Below are positions 8,287 through 18,800 of a stretch of DNA of 35,399 bases, in pieces. The notes under the pieces were generated by a model. That model worked only from the letters and a program-made list of their open reading frames with translations. It was not told the origin of the DNA and did no database searches. The translations under genes were made by a program, and so were the position numbers. Source of the DNA: Bacteroidales bacterium (lineage in GTDB: Bacteria > Bacteroidota > Bacteroidia > Bacteroidales > Azobacteroidaceae); assembly GCA_003851245.1 (NCBI GenBank), contig BHEP01000029.1, positions 1-35,399 on the forward strand, in the 5' to 3' direction. The first letter of the stretch is position 1. Each line of letters opens with the position of its first letter.

Positions 8287-9777
8287 TTAGTAGATAGTTA
8301 GTAATTGCTTGTTACGAGCTACTCTTGCTTGTAGTTCCCATGTACGTATCCTATCCTTGTAGGTGTTGTGGGCGTTCATCTTTACAACATCTAGGGAGGC
8401 ATCGGAATTGTCGTCCCAGCGTCTGCAGTGGTACAATACATCATATATACGTCCAATTTGGTATTCTCGAGAGAAATTTAGTCCGAGGGCATAATCTTCG
8501 CCATAGCTGGTGTTAGGGACTTTTATTTCCCTAAGTAGGGGCGTATAAAAAGCTCTAGGAGCTCCTAATCCATTTATGCGCAGGGCGTTGTTTCTACCAT
8601 TTTCGGGAGTCCACTCTTTGTGATCTATTATGCCGGGCGCTATCATATTCATATCAAAGTCGGTCATCATGTAAGTGCCCACTACCATGGCGCAGTTTTG
8701 CTGATAAAAAGCATCAACTATTTTTTGCAAGGAATGTTGGTCGTTGTATACATCGTCGCTATCGAGCTGTACGGCAAACTTGCCACATTGAGGATGGTGC
8801 ACCCCAAGGTTCCAGCAACCACCAATGCCAAGGTCTTTGCGCTCAGGAACGAGGTGTATCAACCTCTTGTCGGAGGCATATTTTTTTATCAATTCGCTAG
8901 TGCCATCGGTAGAATAATTGTCGATAATGATGAGATTGAATTTGAAGTTTGTCTCCTGTTTGAGCACCGATTTTATGGCATCTTCGACGGTACGTATACG
9001 GTCGCGCACAGGAATAATTACAGAAGCCTCGAAAGGAAATTCTTTCGCAGTATCATTGTTGGCATTAAAATCAATAGACTTAAATTGAGGAGACAAATAA
9101 GCTTTAATTGCTTTGAGATGCTGTGTGCATACAGCTTCCATTTCTATTTGCACCTTACGGTTTTTGGGATCTACATAGTCGAATATTTTTTCTCCACTTT
9201 TGCGGGTGTCATTTTCCACCTCAGCATATAGATACTCATTGATATGCACCAAGTCAGCTTTTTGCGACACCCTGAGTCGAAGGTCATAGAGGGCAGCAAA
9301 TTCGTATTCTATATCCATTGTTGCAACAGCATCTTTGAGAACTTGGGAATTGTAGACCAATACGGATCCGAAATTAAAATCGTCGCGTAAGCTTCCCTCT
9401 TGATAAGCAATTACGGGGCACACACTACGCTTGTTGCCTTGCACCTGGTAGTGGTCGGCATATACCAAGCCTGCACTACTGTCTTTGGCAATATTAATCA
9501 TGCGCTCCAGGGCAAACATTCCCAATTCCAAGGGCGTGTGCTTGGTGTATATGAGGGATAAATCGGTATTTGCCTTGGCGGCTATCATGCGCAAAGACTC
9601 GGTTTTTGACAAGGAGTCTATGGGCAGTATCTCGCAGGAAGGAAACGCGGCTTGCACCTCCTCAGAAGTAAGGATGAAGACTTTATGAAGGAGGTTCAGA
9701 TCCTTCAAGTTCGCTACGGTTTGCAAAACGTCGGCATGCTCTGCTCGTTGATAAGGAATAAAGATGTTGATTGTCAT
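8287..9777 (-). CDS. Two-domain family 2 (GT-A) glycosyltransferase
   Basis: The 496-residue soluble protein has two GT-A-like halves. The first (about residues 1-240, starting MTINIFIPYQRAEHADVL) looks degenerate. The second (about 250-490) has the GT2 start EASVIIPVRDRIRTVEDAI, IIIDNYSTDGT, and the metal/sugar-nucleotide DxD motif as LDSDD (about 338-342). No signal peptide or membrane span is present. The ATG at 9777 was preferred. A GTG at 9804 would add nine residues (MIKQQQLTN) and overlap the amidase stop codon. Donor and acceptor are not deducible. Its place next to the GalT-like DUF4922 gene suggests the two act on the same nucleotide sugar. Confidence 0.75.
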   Translation of the reverse strand: MTINIFIPYQRAEHADVLQTVANLKDLNLLHKVFILTSEEVQAAFPSCEILPIDSLSKTESLRMIAAKANTDLSLIYTKHTPLELGMFALERMINIAKDSSAGLVYADHYQVQGNKRSVCPVIAYQEGSLRDDFNFGSVLVYNSQVLKDAVATMDIEYEFAALYDLRLRVSQKADLVHINEYLYAEVENDTRKSGEKIFDYVDPKNRKVQIEMEAVCTQHLKAIKAYLSPQFKSIDFNANNDTAKEFPFEASVIIPVRDRIRTVEDAIKSVLKQETNFKFNLIIIDNYSTDGTSELIKKYASDKRLIHLVPERKDLGIGGCWNLGVHHPQCGKFAVQLDSDDVYNDQHSLQKIVDAFYQQNCAMVVGTYMMTDFDMNMIAPGIIDHKEWTPENGRNNALRINGLGAPRAFYTPLLREIKVPNTSYGEDYALGLNFSREYQIGRIYDVLYHCRRWDDNSDASLDVVKMNAHNTYKDRIRTWELQARVARNKQLLTIY

Positions 9778-9796
9778 ATTTGTGAGTTGTTGTTGT

Positions 9797-12700
9797 TTAA
9801 TCACTTATAAAGCTGATTATTGATTGCATTATTTGTATTCTCTCTTTTTCTGTTTTTAGTGCCTCGATAGGAAATCCCAGTATGCAGGTTTTGTATTGTC
9901 CAGCAAAGGCAATGCCTGCACTTATATTGTTTTCAGAATATCTGAATATGGTGTGGCTGCCTTCTCCTGCGGGCTCAATGCCATCGGGCGCTTCTACTAT
10001 GTAAGATTGGTCATTTAGCTGGCTATTAAAGGCATAGCTACCAGCGATGGCAAATGGTGAAGCTACCGATTTTACCCTTCCTGTGACGGCAGCTTGCTGG
10101 GTTCGCCATTGGTATTTTAATACATCCATTGCAAAACTTTTATCTTTAGAACAAGCATCGTCTCTGTCCCATAGGTCGGATGCTACATAAGCTCCGCTCA
10201 CAATAATGCTTCCTCCTTGTTGGCAATACCCTTTGATGATGTCTTGCATTGCCTGAGGAAATGTTTTAAATTTTTCCCCATAAACAGCCCTACCTATGCC
10301 TGTTTGCCTTTGTTTGCCAAGAATAATATCTACAATTGGGTATTGCTCGAGCTCGACACTCCCACTCATTAAAGCCTGTCGGCTTGCAGAGGTATAGGAA
10401 TAAGATGCTGCGGCGATAGCCTTTCCGTGTATGATGGGATAGTCGAAGCTGTTGCCTGCAATAACTTGCGTCTCGAAGTTGGCGTGGCTGGCACCAAATC
10501 CTGGGGCATCGTCGTCCATCCATGGTATGTTTCGTCTAAACTCTCTTTGACTTCCTATATAACTAATGTCGTATCTGTCGGGCACTCCATAATCTAGTGC
10601 ATCACTAAAGCCAGCAATGGGATTCTTGCTGTCTGGCGAGGCAAAACTGGCGGGTCCACTTAGGCGGTCAAATCCATTGATTATCATCACCCTGCCCTTT
10701 TCATTGATTGCCCTGTAGGCCGATAAAATTTCGGAGGAAAAGCTTTCGCCACCCTCATTGATGGCAGTTACCTTATAGCTATAATGCACCCCTTTTTCTT
10801 GCTGCACCTTGCAATGGCTTTGAGAAACAATGGTTCCGCCATCAAAATCGGCATCGCCAATGCGAGTATACAGTCGGTATTTGGTGGCAATGGCACTAGG
10901 CTCTAGGCTGTCCGTCTGTGGCTTCCAGCATATATTTAGTTCGCTATCAGATACAAACTGTAGGGCAAAATTATCAGGAGGCAGGGGCTGCACTATGTAT
11001 GGCACATTGTTTTGCGTGCTCAAAAAGCGCAATATTCCCTTATATATTGATCTGCTAACAGAGAAACGGAAACCAGGATCGAGTCCATAGCGCATGTCGG
11101 CAAGATTTTGATGCGAGAGCAATTCTAATAGCATAGTGGGCACATCGGGCCTACTGGCCTCGTAGTATGCCTTATTCCACATACCCCTTCTGGTCCACTG
11201 GGGCTCATATAGGGCACGTATATCATCTACAATCTGCGTTTGCACATAGTCGCAAAGATCCCGTGAGGCATAGCGCGACACCTTGCTACTAAACACAGCA
11301 TCCTTACTGTCTGTATAAAAGATGCCCAGAGTTCCTATTGTAGAGTCGTTCATGGTGGTGCCTGCATCGGTATGAAAAGCAAAAGCAAGGTCGATGGGTA
11401 TTTTTAAGCCCGCTCTCAATGGAGCCTTTGAAGAGCCGCCACTGATATAGTTTACCCACTGGGCTCTCGATTGGTAATCGTCGGTATAATCATTTTTGCC
11501 TTGACTGAGGTTGTATACGCTGTCGGGCATTCCAGCCCATTGCAACCAGTATCTGGCACCTTCGGTATATCGAGGGTAGTTGCTTATTTGGTATGGGTAG
11601 TCTATTGCAGGCATTGAGGATGCGGCGGTAGCAGAAGAATCGTCAGAACTTTTCTTATTGTCGCTCACCGACAAATCGGGGCTTACCCTTCGGGCAATAT
11701 TGCCATATCCACCACCAAACTTGACGGCATCGGCGGTAAGCACCCTATTATTTTTGCTTGAAACATTACTTACTACAAGGCTTCCATTAGGAGAGCATCC
11801 CTTGTCGAACGCAAAATGTCCGAGGTATATCCAGGTGCCGCCACCCATTGTCTGATTGATCTTAAATTGGGTTTCACCTCCCCTGTGATGCACCGTATAT
11901 AAGGCATCATCGGTGCTATTGCTTAGTGATTTGTAAGATATATAAACAGCATAGCTACCAGCTTGGGGTATGTGGGGTATCCAGGAGCACAGCGATGGAT
12001 TGCCCTTTTTTATGGTTGCCACTTGTCGGTAGGAGCCCTCTTCAAATGGGTTTTGATGCTCTATATACTCTTTTCTTTTGTGGGCAAAACCCTTAAGTTC
12101 GCCATCTTGCCACGGCATTTGCCCCAGCGTTTCGTCGTAGCGTCCCTTGTCTTGATCTACAATCACTTCCTGACTTTGGGTATCTCTTTCTCTAGGGATG
12201 AGCACATTGGCGCCAGCGTTTTCTAGCATTGGCACAAGGTAGGGCAATACATAGGCCTGAGTATATAAATCTTCGACGGTTTGGAAAATGCGCGCCCTTT
12301 GCCACTCCCAGCGGTTGAGCTTGGCTTCAAAATAATATCCATGGCTCTGCCATAGGGCAATATGCCTGTTTTGTAGTCCCTTGCTAATATTGTATGGCCT
12401 TGATATGTTGGTAATCAGGGGTTTGATATTTGTCGAAGATCGCTGTTTTGGGGCAGCAAAACTTCCCATTATTAGATGCTCTATGGGGTGTTTGTCTGCA
12501 ATCACTTGCAATTCGTATTTTGCGTAGGTGTCAGGCAAGAGGCTGCGTATGTGTGCGTATATGTCTGCTACATTTTTTTTTCTAAATGGGATATAGGCAC
12601 AGTTGTCGTTGGCAAAGAGGCATATCTGTCTGCCACGGATAAGTGCAGAATCTATTCTTATTGCTCCTATTGTCAATTGCTCTTGATCTGCCACCTTATT

Positions 12701-12817
12701 TAGATAATGCTCAATGCTGGCCTTTGTTTGGGGCAAAAGTTCTTGGGCATTTGCCCAAGAACTGCTTCCAACGAAGAGGATTAAAAATATGATTGTCTTT
12801 ACTATCGTGTATATCAT
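9797..12817 (-). CDS. Secreted N-acetylmuramoyl-L-alanine amidase (Amidase_3) with inserted golvesin-like domain, Fn3 and C-terminal domain
   Basis: The 1006-residue protein has a signal peptide (residues 1-24, ending WANAQ). The Amidase_3 zinc fold appears split: His159 (WQSHG) and Glu182 (TVEDL) come first, then a long insertion, then His482 (AFHTDAG) and catalytic Glu565 (MLLELLSHQ). The insertion at about 240-375 looks like a golvesin/Xly carbohydrate-binding module (GSYAVYISY, GGGTWIYLGHFAF, ADAVKFGGG). A Ser/Asp-rich linker lies at 378-402. A fibronectin III-like stretch covers about 605-705. The last 300 residues resemble a Rossmann/GATase-like domain (GRVMIINGFDRL, GGSIIVSGAYVA). It would free glycan from stem peptides outside the cytoplasm, producing substrate for NamZ. 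Confidence 0.82.
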   Translation of the reverse strand: MIYTIVKTIIFLILFVGSSSWANAQELLPQTKASIEHYLNKVADQEQLTIGAIRIDSALIRGRQICLFANDNCAYIPFRKKNVADIYAHIRSLLPDTYAKYELQVIADKHPIEHLIMGSFAAPKQRSSTNIKPLITNISRPYNISKGLQNRHIALWQSHGYYFEAKLNRWEWQRARIFQTVEDLYTQAYVLPYLVPMLENAGANVLIPRERDTQSQEVIVDQDKGRYDETLGQMPWQDGELKGFAHKRKEYIEHQNPFEEGSYRQVATIKKGNPSLCSWIPHIPQAGSYAVYISYKSLSNSTDDALYTVHHRGGETQFKINQTMGGGTWIYLGHFAFDKGCSPNGSLVVSNVSSKNNRVLTADAVKFGGGYGNIARRVSPDLSVSDNKKSSDDSSATAASSMPAIDYPYQISNYPRYTEGARYWLQWAGMPDSVYNLSQGKNDYTDDYQSRAQWVNYISGGSSKAPLRAGLKIPIDLAFAFHTDAGTTMNDSTIGTLGIFYTDSKDAVFSSKVSRYASRDLCDYVQTQIVDDIRALYEPQWTRRGMWNKAYYEASRPDVPTMLLELLSHQNLADMRYGLDPGFRFSVSRSIYKGILRFLSTQNNVPYIVQPLPPDNFALQFVSDSELNICWKPQTDSLEPSAIATKYRLYTRIGDADFDGGTIVSQSHCKVQQEKGVHYSYKVTAINEGGESFSSEILSAYRAINEKGRVMIINGFDRLSGPASFASPDSKNPIAGFSDALDYGVPDRYDISYIGSQREFRRNIPWMDDDAPGFGASHANFETQVIAGNSFDYPIIHGKAIAAASYSYTSASRQALMSGSVELEQYPIVDIILGKQRQTGIGRAVYGEKFKTFPQAMQDIIKGYCQQGGSIIVSGAYVASDLWDRDDACSKDKSFAMDVLKYQWRTQQAAVTGRVKSVASPFAIAGSYAFNSQLNDQSYIVEAPDGIEPAGEGSHTIFRYSENNISAGIAFAGQYKTCILGFPIEALKTEKERIQIMQSIISFISD

Positions 12818-12833
12818 GCTCTTTTGTACTATT

Positions 12834-14000
12834 TTATTCTTTGTATAATAGATAAGGAGCGCGTTGTTTTTTGAATTTCGCTACATCATCCTTCCAAGTA
12901 TCTTGAATCTCTTGAGCAGATTTTCCCTCTATTATCATTGTGCGAATGTAGGCTGCTCCTGAAAGTTTTTCGAAGAAGGGAGTAAAAAACTTGTCGCCCA
13001 TCTTTAGATTAGTATAGGCATCTATTAGGTATGAAAGGTCTATTTTCTTTGCCAATAGTTCGCCCTCGGAGAGCTTGCTAAGATCTACCCCATGGCATAG
13101 ATTGCCCAATTGCGGTGGTTTCTTAGCTCCCGACACACTCTTGGGAGTAAAGCTATAGCTATAGCCCTTCATTTTAGGATGCCCATATATTTGAAAAGGC
13201 AGCTCGGTGCCTCTCCCTAGACTTACGGGAGTAGCCTCGAAATAACATATGGAGGCATATAGATATATAGATGCCATATTGGGAAGGTTGGGCGATGGTG
13301 GAATGGGCAAATTATACATTGTTTGGTGAGTATAATTTTTGCACAATATTACTTCCAGCTTGCATTGCAAGTTATTGGGCAGCCACTGTTCGCCATTTAC
13401 CATTGTAGCCAATTCTCCCAGGGTCATGCCATGCACGGTAGGTATGGGAAGGTATCCCACATGCGATTTGTATTGCATGTCCATGATGGGGCCATCTACA
13501 TAATGCCCCGTGGGGTTTGGTCTGTCAAGGATGAGCATGCTTTTGTTGTTTTCAGCACAGGCTTCCATGAGTTCTACCATACTGGCATAGTAGGTATAAT
13601 ACCTAAGACCTACATCCTGAATATCTACAATAAGCACATCGAAGTCTTGCATGCTCTTGCGGCTGGGTTTTCCGCTAGCCCCATCATATAGCGACCGTAT
13701 GGGTATACCTGTTTTTTTGTCTACCGAGCTCGACACATGCTCGCCAGCATCGGCATCTCCCCTAAATCCATGTTCGGGCGAAAAGATGGCAATCACCTCG
13801 ACCTTGTTTTTAATCAATATATCTAGGGTGTGCTCATTGCCCACCATGCCCGTGTGATTAGAAAAAATGGCAGCCTTCTTGCCCTTTAGCAGGGGCAAAT
13901 ACTCCTCGTAGGCTTGGGCTCCTACTATCACCTCTTGAGCTTGTGTTGAGCACAAGCAGGATAGGGCAAGCAGGAGTGTAAGTGATTTTAATATTTTCAT
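12834..14000 (-). CDS. namZ: Exo-beta-N-acetylmuramidase, NamZ family (DUF1343), copy 2
   Basis: This second DUF1343 protein has 388 residues and a signal peptide (MKILKSLTLLLALSCLCSTQA, cut near AQ at 21-22). The family motifs are AAIFSNHTG (43-51), SPEHGFRGDADAGEH (74-88), DIQDVG (126-131) and DRPNP (159-163). It lies 34 bp after susD and 16 bp before the amidase gene, which places it in the extracytoplasmic part of the operon. It differs clearly from copy 1 in the middle and C-terminal thirds, so the two probably prefer different chain lengths or peptide states. T. forsythia also carries two NamZ paralogs. Confidence 0.88.
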   Translation of the reverse strand: MKILKSLTLLLALSCLCSTQAQEVIVGAQAYEEYLPLLKGKKAAIFSNHTGMVGNEHTLDILIKNKVEVIAIFSPEHGFRGDADAGEHVSSSVDKKTGIPIRSLYDGASGKPSRKSMQDFDVLIVDIQDVGLRYYTYYASMVELMEACAENNKSMLILDRPNPTGHYVDGPIMDMQYKSHVGYLPIPTVHGMTLGELATMVNGEQWLPNNLQCKLEVILCKNYTHQTMYNLPIPPSPNLPNMASIYLYASICYFEATPVSLGRGTELPFQIYGHPKMKGYSYSFTPKSVSGAKKPPQLGNLCHGVDLSKLSEGELLAKKIDLSYLIDAYTNLKMGDKFFTPFFEKLSGAAYIRTMIIEGKSAQEIQDTWKDDVAKFKKQRAPYLLYKE

Positions 14001-14034
14001 GTTTTATTAATTTTAGTTTTTTTTATTATTATTA

Positions 14035-15762
14035 TCACCAGCCAGGGTTTTGCTTGAGTTCTATACCCTCATTAGCATAATTGGTGATGTCGTTGATAGG
14101 TATTGAACTAAGATAATGCTTCTGTGGATCAAATGTTCGTGTAAAGTTGGGATACGAAATAATATATCCATCCTCATTGACAGTTGTTAGTGCCGCATTT
14201 GCCTTGCCTACTTTCGCACCCAAAGTTACATCTTTATTTTTAGTAAAGTCTAGGTAGTCACCTTTTTTCCAACGCATAAGATCTGCATAGCGTATATATG
14301 TCCAAGTCATTAGCTCTGCTCTTCTGTCTCTACGTATCTCCCAAGTGATGGAAGAAACGGTACCAGATATTTGTTCCAGAGCACTTATTCTTTTAGGATC
14401 TTCTATTTTAATTCCTTTCGCCTGCACATGATCTTCGGAGATATAAGTGAGAGGACTTATGCCAGCACGAGTTCTGAGAGGATTGATGGAAATATCTAAG
14501 TCGGCTTGCGTTATTGTTCCTAATTCGGCACAGGCTTCGGCATAGTTTAGCAATACCTCGGCAAGTCCAAAGATAGGAGCGTCTACGTGGTTTCGTCCTC
14601 CTGTTGTTATCTCCGGTCCTGATTGTGTGGGGTTGTTAAAGATGGCAATAATATATCCAGTAGAAGAGAACACTCCATTGGGATTATTTCCCGAATATCC
14701 TAATCCATCATTGCGTATGGCTGCTTTTAGCCTTGGGTCTCTGTCTTGAATTACATTTACCAAACCTTCATCTCCCTTGTATAGTGGCGACTGTGTGATG
14801 GGTAGCCCATCGGTGCAAGCATAGCTGTCGATGGCAAATTTATTCATTCCGTTGAGCGTTGAAGTAGAATTGGTAAAGTTTTGTACCGAGTGCATATATA
14901 CATTGGGTTGATAATCCACATAGAGCAATATCTCTTTATTCCCTTTCAATTCTATGGAGTTGTAGACTGCCTTAAAGTCACTGCCCAGACTATACTCGCC
15001 AAGAGACATGATTTGATTTGCAGCATTCTTTGCCTCCAAGAGGTAATCTTGTCCTTCTCCCATATTATGGTATTTGCGATAAGTTCCCTCATACAAACAG
15101 ATACGAGCCTGCAGGGCAAGGGCTACATATTTATTTATTCTATTGTCGCCATCGCTGGCACGCAGATTGGCTATGGCAATATCCAAATCGGCCTTAACCT
15201 TGTCTATTACCTCATTCCTGTTGGTTCGTGGCAGGTATATATTGGCATAATCGTTGGAGCTAGCATAGGTTTCGGAATATGGAATATCTCCAAAACGCTG
15301 CACGAGCTTAAAATGGCTGTATGCCCTAAAAAAACGAGCTACACCTTCCCAGTGCTTTGTAGCCTCTTCATTCATATTAGGCACCAAAGGCAGGCGAGTG
15401 AGCATGAGGTTGGCTCTCCTGATGGTGATGTAATTGTCCTTCCATAGCTTATTGGTGGTGTTGGCATTTGTTTCGTATTGGAGAAAGATACCGCTATTGA
15501 TATCGTCCGAAATACTTATACAGTCGGTTGCTGGCGAGCTTTGGTAATAAAACTCTCCAGAGGTTCCTACTCCCGACCCATAGCCTACGAAGTCGGTATA
15601 AAACTTCCAAGCAAAGGTTCTGAGGTTGGATTCGCTAGACCAATAGTCCTCATCGGTAAATTGGTCTTTGGGCTGTTTGTCTAAGAAATCGGAACATGCG
15701 GACAAGGCTAGTAGTAGTCCAGATAGAAGAAGTATGCTGCTATATTTATTAAACTTATTCAT
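14035..15762 (-). CDS. SusD-family surface glycan-binding lipoprotein, copy 1
   Basis: This 575-residue SusD/RagB protein has a lipobox ending LSACS, with Cys23 as lipid anchor, followed by DFLDKQPKDQFTDEDYW, a standard SusD opening. The TPR-like middle contains GVARFFRAYSHFKLVQRFGDIP and the C-terminus ends in ELKQNPGW, typical of the family. It pairs with the SusC porin encoded 42 bp upstream and should cap it at the cell surface. The downstream genes make a peptidoglycan-derived ligand likely, but ligand identity is an inference from context. Confidence 0.93.
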   Translation of the reverse strand: MNKFNKYSSILLLSGLLLALSACSDFLDKQPKDQFTDEDYWSSESNLRTFAWKFYTDFVGYGSGVGTSGEFYYQSSPATDCISISDDINSGIFLQYETNANTTNKLWKDNYITIRRANLMLTRLPLVPNMNEEATKHWEGVARFFRAYSHFKLVQRFGDIPYSETYASSNDYANIYLPRTNRNEVIDKVKADLDIAIANLRASDGDNRINKYVALALQARICLYEGTYRKYHNMGEGQDYLLEAKNAANQIMSLGEYSLGSDFKAVYNSIELKGNKEILLYVDYQPNVYMHSVQNFTNSTSTLNGMNKFAIDSYACTDGLPITQSPLYKGDEGLVNVIQDRDPRLKAAIRNDGLGYSGNNPNGVFSSTGYIIAIFNNPTQSGPEITTGGRNHVDAPIFGLAEVLLNYAEACAELGTITQADLDISINPLRTRAGISPLTYISEDHVQAKGIKIEDPKRISALEQISGTVSSITWEIRRDRRAELMTWTYIRYADLMRWKKGDYLDFTKNKDVTLGAKVGKANAALTTVNEDGYIISYPNFTRTFDPQKHYLSSIPINDITNYANEGIELKQNPGW

Positions 15763-15804
15763 ATTTATTGTTGTTTGTTTGTTTTTGAGAACCTTAAGTG
15801 CAAA

Positions 15805-18800
15805 TTAGAATGTTACTTGTAGCCCAAACGAAACTGTTCGTGTATACGGATACGTACGTCCCCATGCAGCTTCTTTCTCATCTATTTCAGGATCTACGGG
15901 GAGTTTGTCGCTTACAAACTCAGCTACATTTTGTGCGCTGAAATAAATTCTTGCCTTTTCCATGTATGCCTTTTTGCTTAGTCTGGCAGGTAGGGTATAG
16001 CCAAATGTAATATTTTTCAACCTTAGGTAGGACATATCTAGCATATATTTAGACTGAGTAACGAAGTTGTTGGAGCCAGTGGTTCCCGAAGCCAGTGCAC
16101 TAGCGGAGCTTCCAGGGAAAGGATTTGGGAAATAAGCGTCGGTATTTTGGGGAGTCCAATAATCCAACTGATTTCCATACAAGGCATCTGTTCTATTGTA
16201 GAGAGGCAATATCAAATCTGAATCGGCCCAAAAGTCACGTTTACCCACTCCTTGGAAGAATATATCTAGGTCGAATCCATAGCCATTTCCTCCTAGTCGG
16301 ATACCATATTGGTATCGTGGGGTAGTGTTGCCGATTATTTTTAGGTCTCCATGGTCGTCTAAGGTTCTTTTTCCAGCATCAATTTTACCATCATTATTAA
16401 GATCCTTGTATTTAATATCGCCTGGACCAAATATAAACCCACTTCTTTGCAAGCTTGCTTGGCTGGCGGATCCATCATTTAATATACCATTGGTAAAATC
16501 GTCTACTTGGTAGAGTCTATCTGTTTCGAGTCCCCATATTTCGCCTAATTTCCTTCCTTCATACATGAGACCCAAAGTTTTTGAAACATTGTTCCACTTG
16601 GTTACCACGGATTGGTAGTCTGCCAGTGAGAGGTTTGCGAATACAGATATATTTTTATTTATAGGATAGTTGAAATCAAGGCTTAGCTCATATCCTCTTG
16701 TGCGCAAATCACCAGCATTGGTCAAAGGAGCATCGGCACCAAATACATCGGGCAAACTCTTGCCAGGGGCAAGCATACCAGAGGTGTTGCGCTGATACCA
16801 GTCGAAAGAGACTCCAAACATACCGTTTAAGAATTGCACATCGGCACCTATATCGTAGGTCACTACTTTTTCCCACGACAAGCCAGGGTCTACCACCCTT
16901 GGAAGGTCTACACTTGGAGTCATTACGCCATTGGTTACCCAATTGGCCGTTGTTGATCTCATAACAGGCAAAAAGGCATTTGCCGCAATGTTTTGATTGC
17001 CAATACTACCTACCGAGGCACGCAATTTGAGGTCGTTCATAAATGATTTTGTCGACCGCATGAAGGCTTCTTCGGAAACACGGTAACCCACCGAAGCTGA
17101 GGGGAAGAATGCCCATTGGCTATTTGAAGGGAAGCGCGACGATCCGTCGTAACGACCATTTACTTCCAAGAGGTATCTTCCTTGATAGTCGTAATTGAGT
17201 CGCCCAAACAGCCCCGCAATGGCATATTGACTATGTAGGGGAGAAAATCCATCGTAGATAGAGCTTGAAAATTGTTGTCCTGTGGCAAGTCCAAACTCTG
17301 GTTTATCCTTATCCATAAGAGCCCTTCTTTCAGAATAGGATCGTTCAAAATCGTTCCATTCGATGTTCGTACCAGCCATGGCTTTGAAGTTGTGCGATTT
17401 ATTGATACTTTCGGTATAAGTTGCATAAGCATTAAACACCTGAGTTTGATCCAAGGATTTGGCAGCTGCCACCCTGTCGTGAAGATCGCCTGCACCTACT
17501 AGGCGAGTGAGCTTCATATCCTCTACATTGTTAGAAGATAGAGGAGCCCAAAAATCCCAAAGATCTACTGTACCACCATTGAGTTTGTGGTTTATATTCT
17601 TGTTTGCTATGCTATATTCGGTAATCACTTGCAATTTCTTTGTCAGTTGCGCTGTCAAAGACCCATTGAGCCTCACATAGTCTGTTTGCTCTACATTTTG
17701 GTTTGCATTTTCCATGTAGCCTGGGGCGTGTCTAAATTTTTTTCCATCGTATTGTCCATAAGGAAAGTATGACCCCCAACGCATATAATAACCAAAATAT
17801 CCGTTATTTTCGGCACGGTTGTAGCCAGAATTATCGTAATAGTTGTATGGAGAATTATAGTTCTGACGAGAAGCCAATACCCTAAAGTCTGCTTTGAGCC
17901 ACTTTGTCAATTCCGAATTGAAGCCAATATTGGCATTGTATTTCGCCATATCTTCGGATTGAATTTTCATCAAACCCTCTTGGTTTGAATATCCCAAGGA
18001 CACCATAAAAGACGACTTGTCGCCCATACGACCTTGAGCCGATAGGTTGTGCGATTGCTGAGGAGTCCATTCATTAAGCATTTCCTTGTGAGGATCCCAC
18101 ACGCGATAGAAGTGCATGCGCTTGTCAATAATTTCCCAGTCCTCACCATATACCATTTCATTGCTAGTACGGTTGTTGGCATATTCTTTTTTCCACTTTT
18201 GCACACCAGCAAGCAAGGTATTGAAGTTCATCCCAAAGGCTTCAGCAGCTCTACCAGCCCTGCCAGCAGCGGCAATCATGCTGGTAAGTTCCACCTCAGG
18301 ATCGGCGAAATCAACCAATTTGCTAGGATTATTAAATGCCATGTTACCGCTATAGGAAATACTTACCTTATCGCTCATTTTACCCGTTTTGGTAGTAATT
18401 AATATCACCCCAAAAGCAGCTCTTGCGCCATATATGGAGGCCGACGCAGCATCTTTCAATACCGATATGCTTGCTACATCCTCGGGGTTTACCAAAGATA
18501 GGTCGGTGGGTATGCCGTCTACCAATACGAGAGGTTTGCCACTGGCAACACCATCAACAATGGTACCCGATCCGCGGATATTAATCTTTGCCGAGGATCC
18601 CAATTTTCCGCTACCATAAGTCACCGATAGTCCTGGAGTAACTCCCTGCAATCCTTTCTCTATGTTGGTGATGGGTTTGCTGGCAAGGGCTTTTGCCACA
18701 TCTACAGAAGCCACAGCTCCCGTAAGATTTTCCTTCTTTTGTGTGCCAAAGCCCACCACAACCAATTCGTCTAGCATTTGTGCGTCTTCATTTAGCTGTA

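Noticed and set aside
8620..9231. Plus-strand 203-codon ORF inside the glycosyltransferase gene
   Set aside because: Long but antisense to clear GT2 motifs, with a Tyr/His/Ile-rich composition typical of reversed coding DNA.
14881..15447. Plus-strand 188-codon ORF inside susD copy 1
   Set aside because: Antisense to conserved SusD sequence; no domain recognised.
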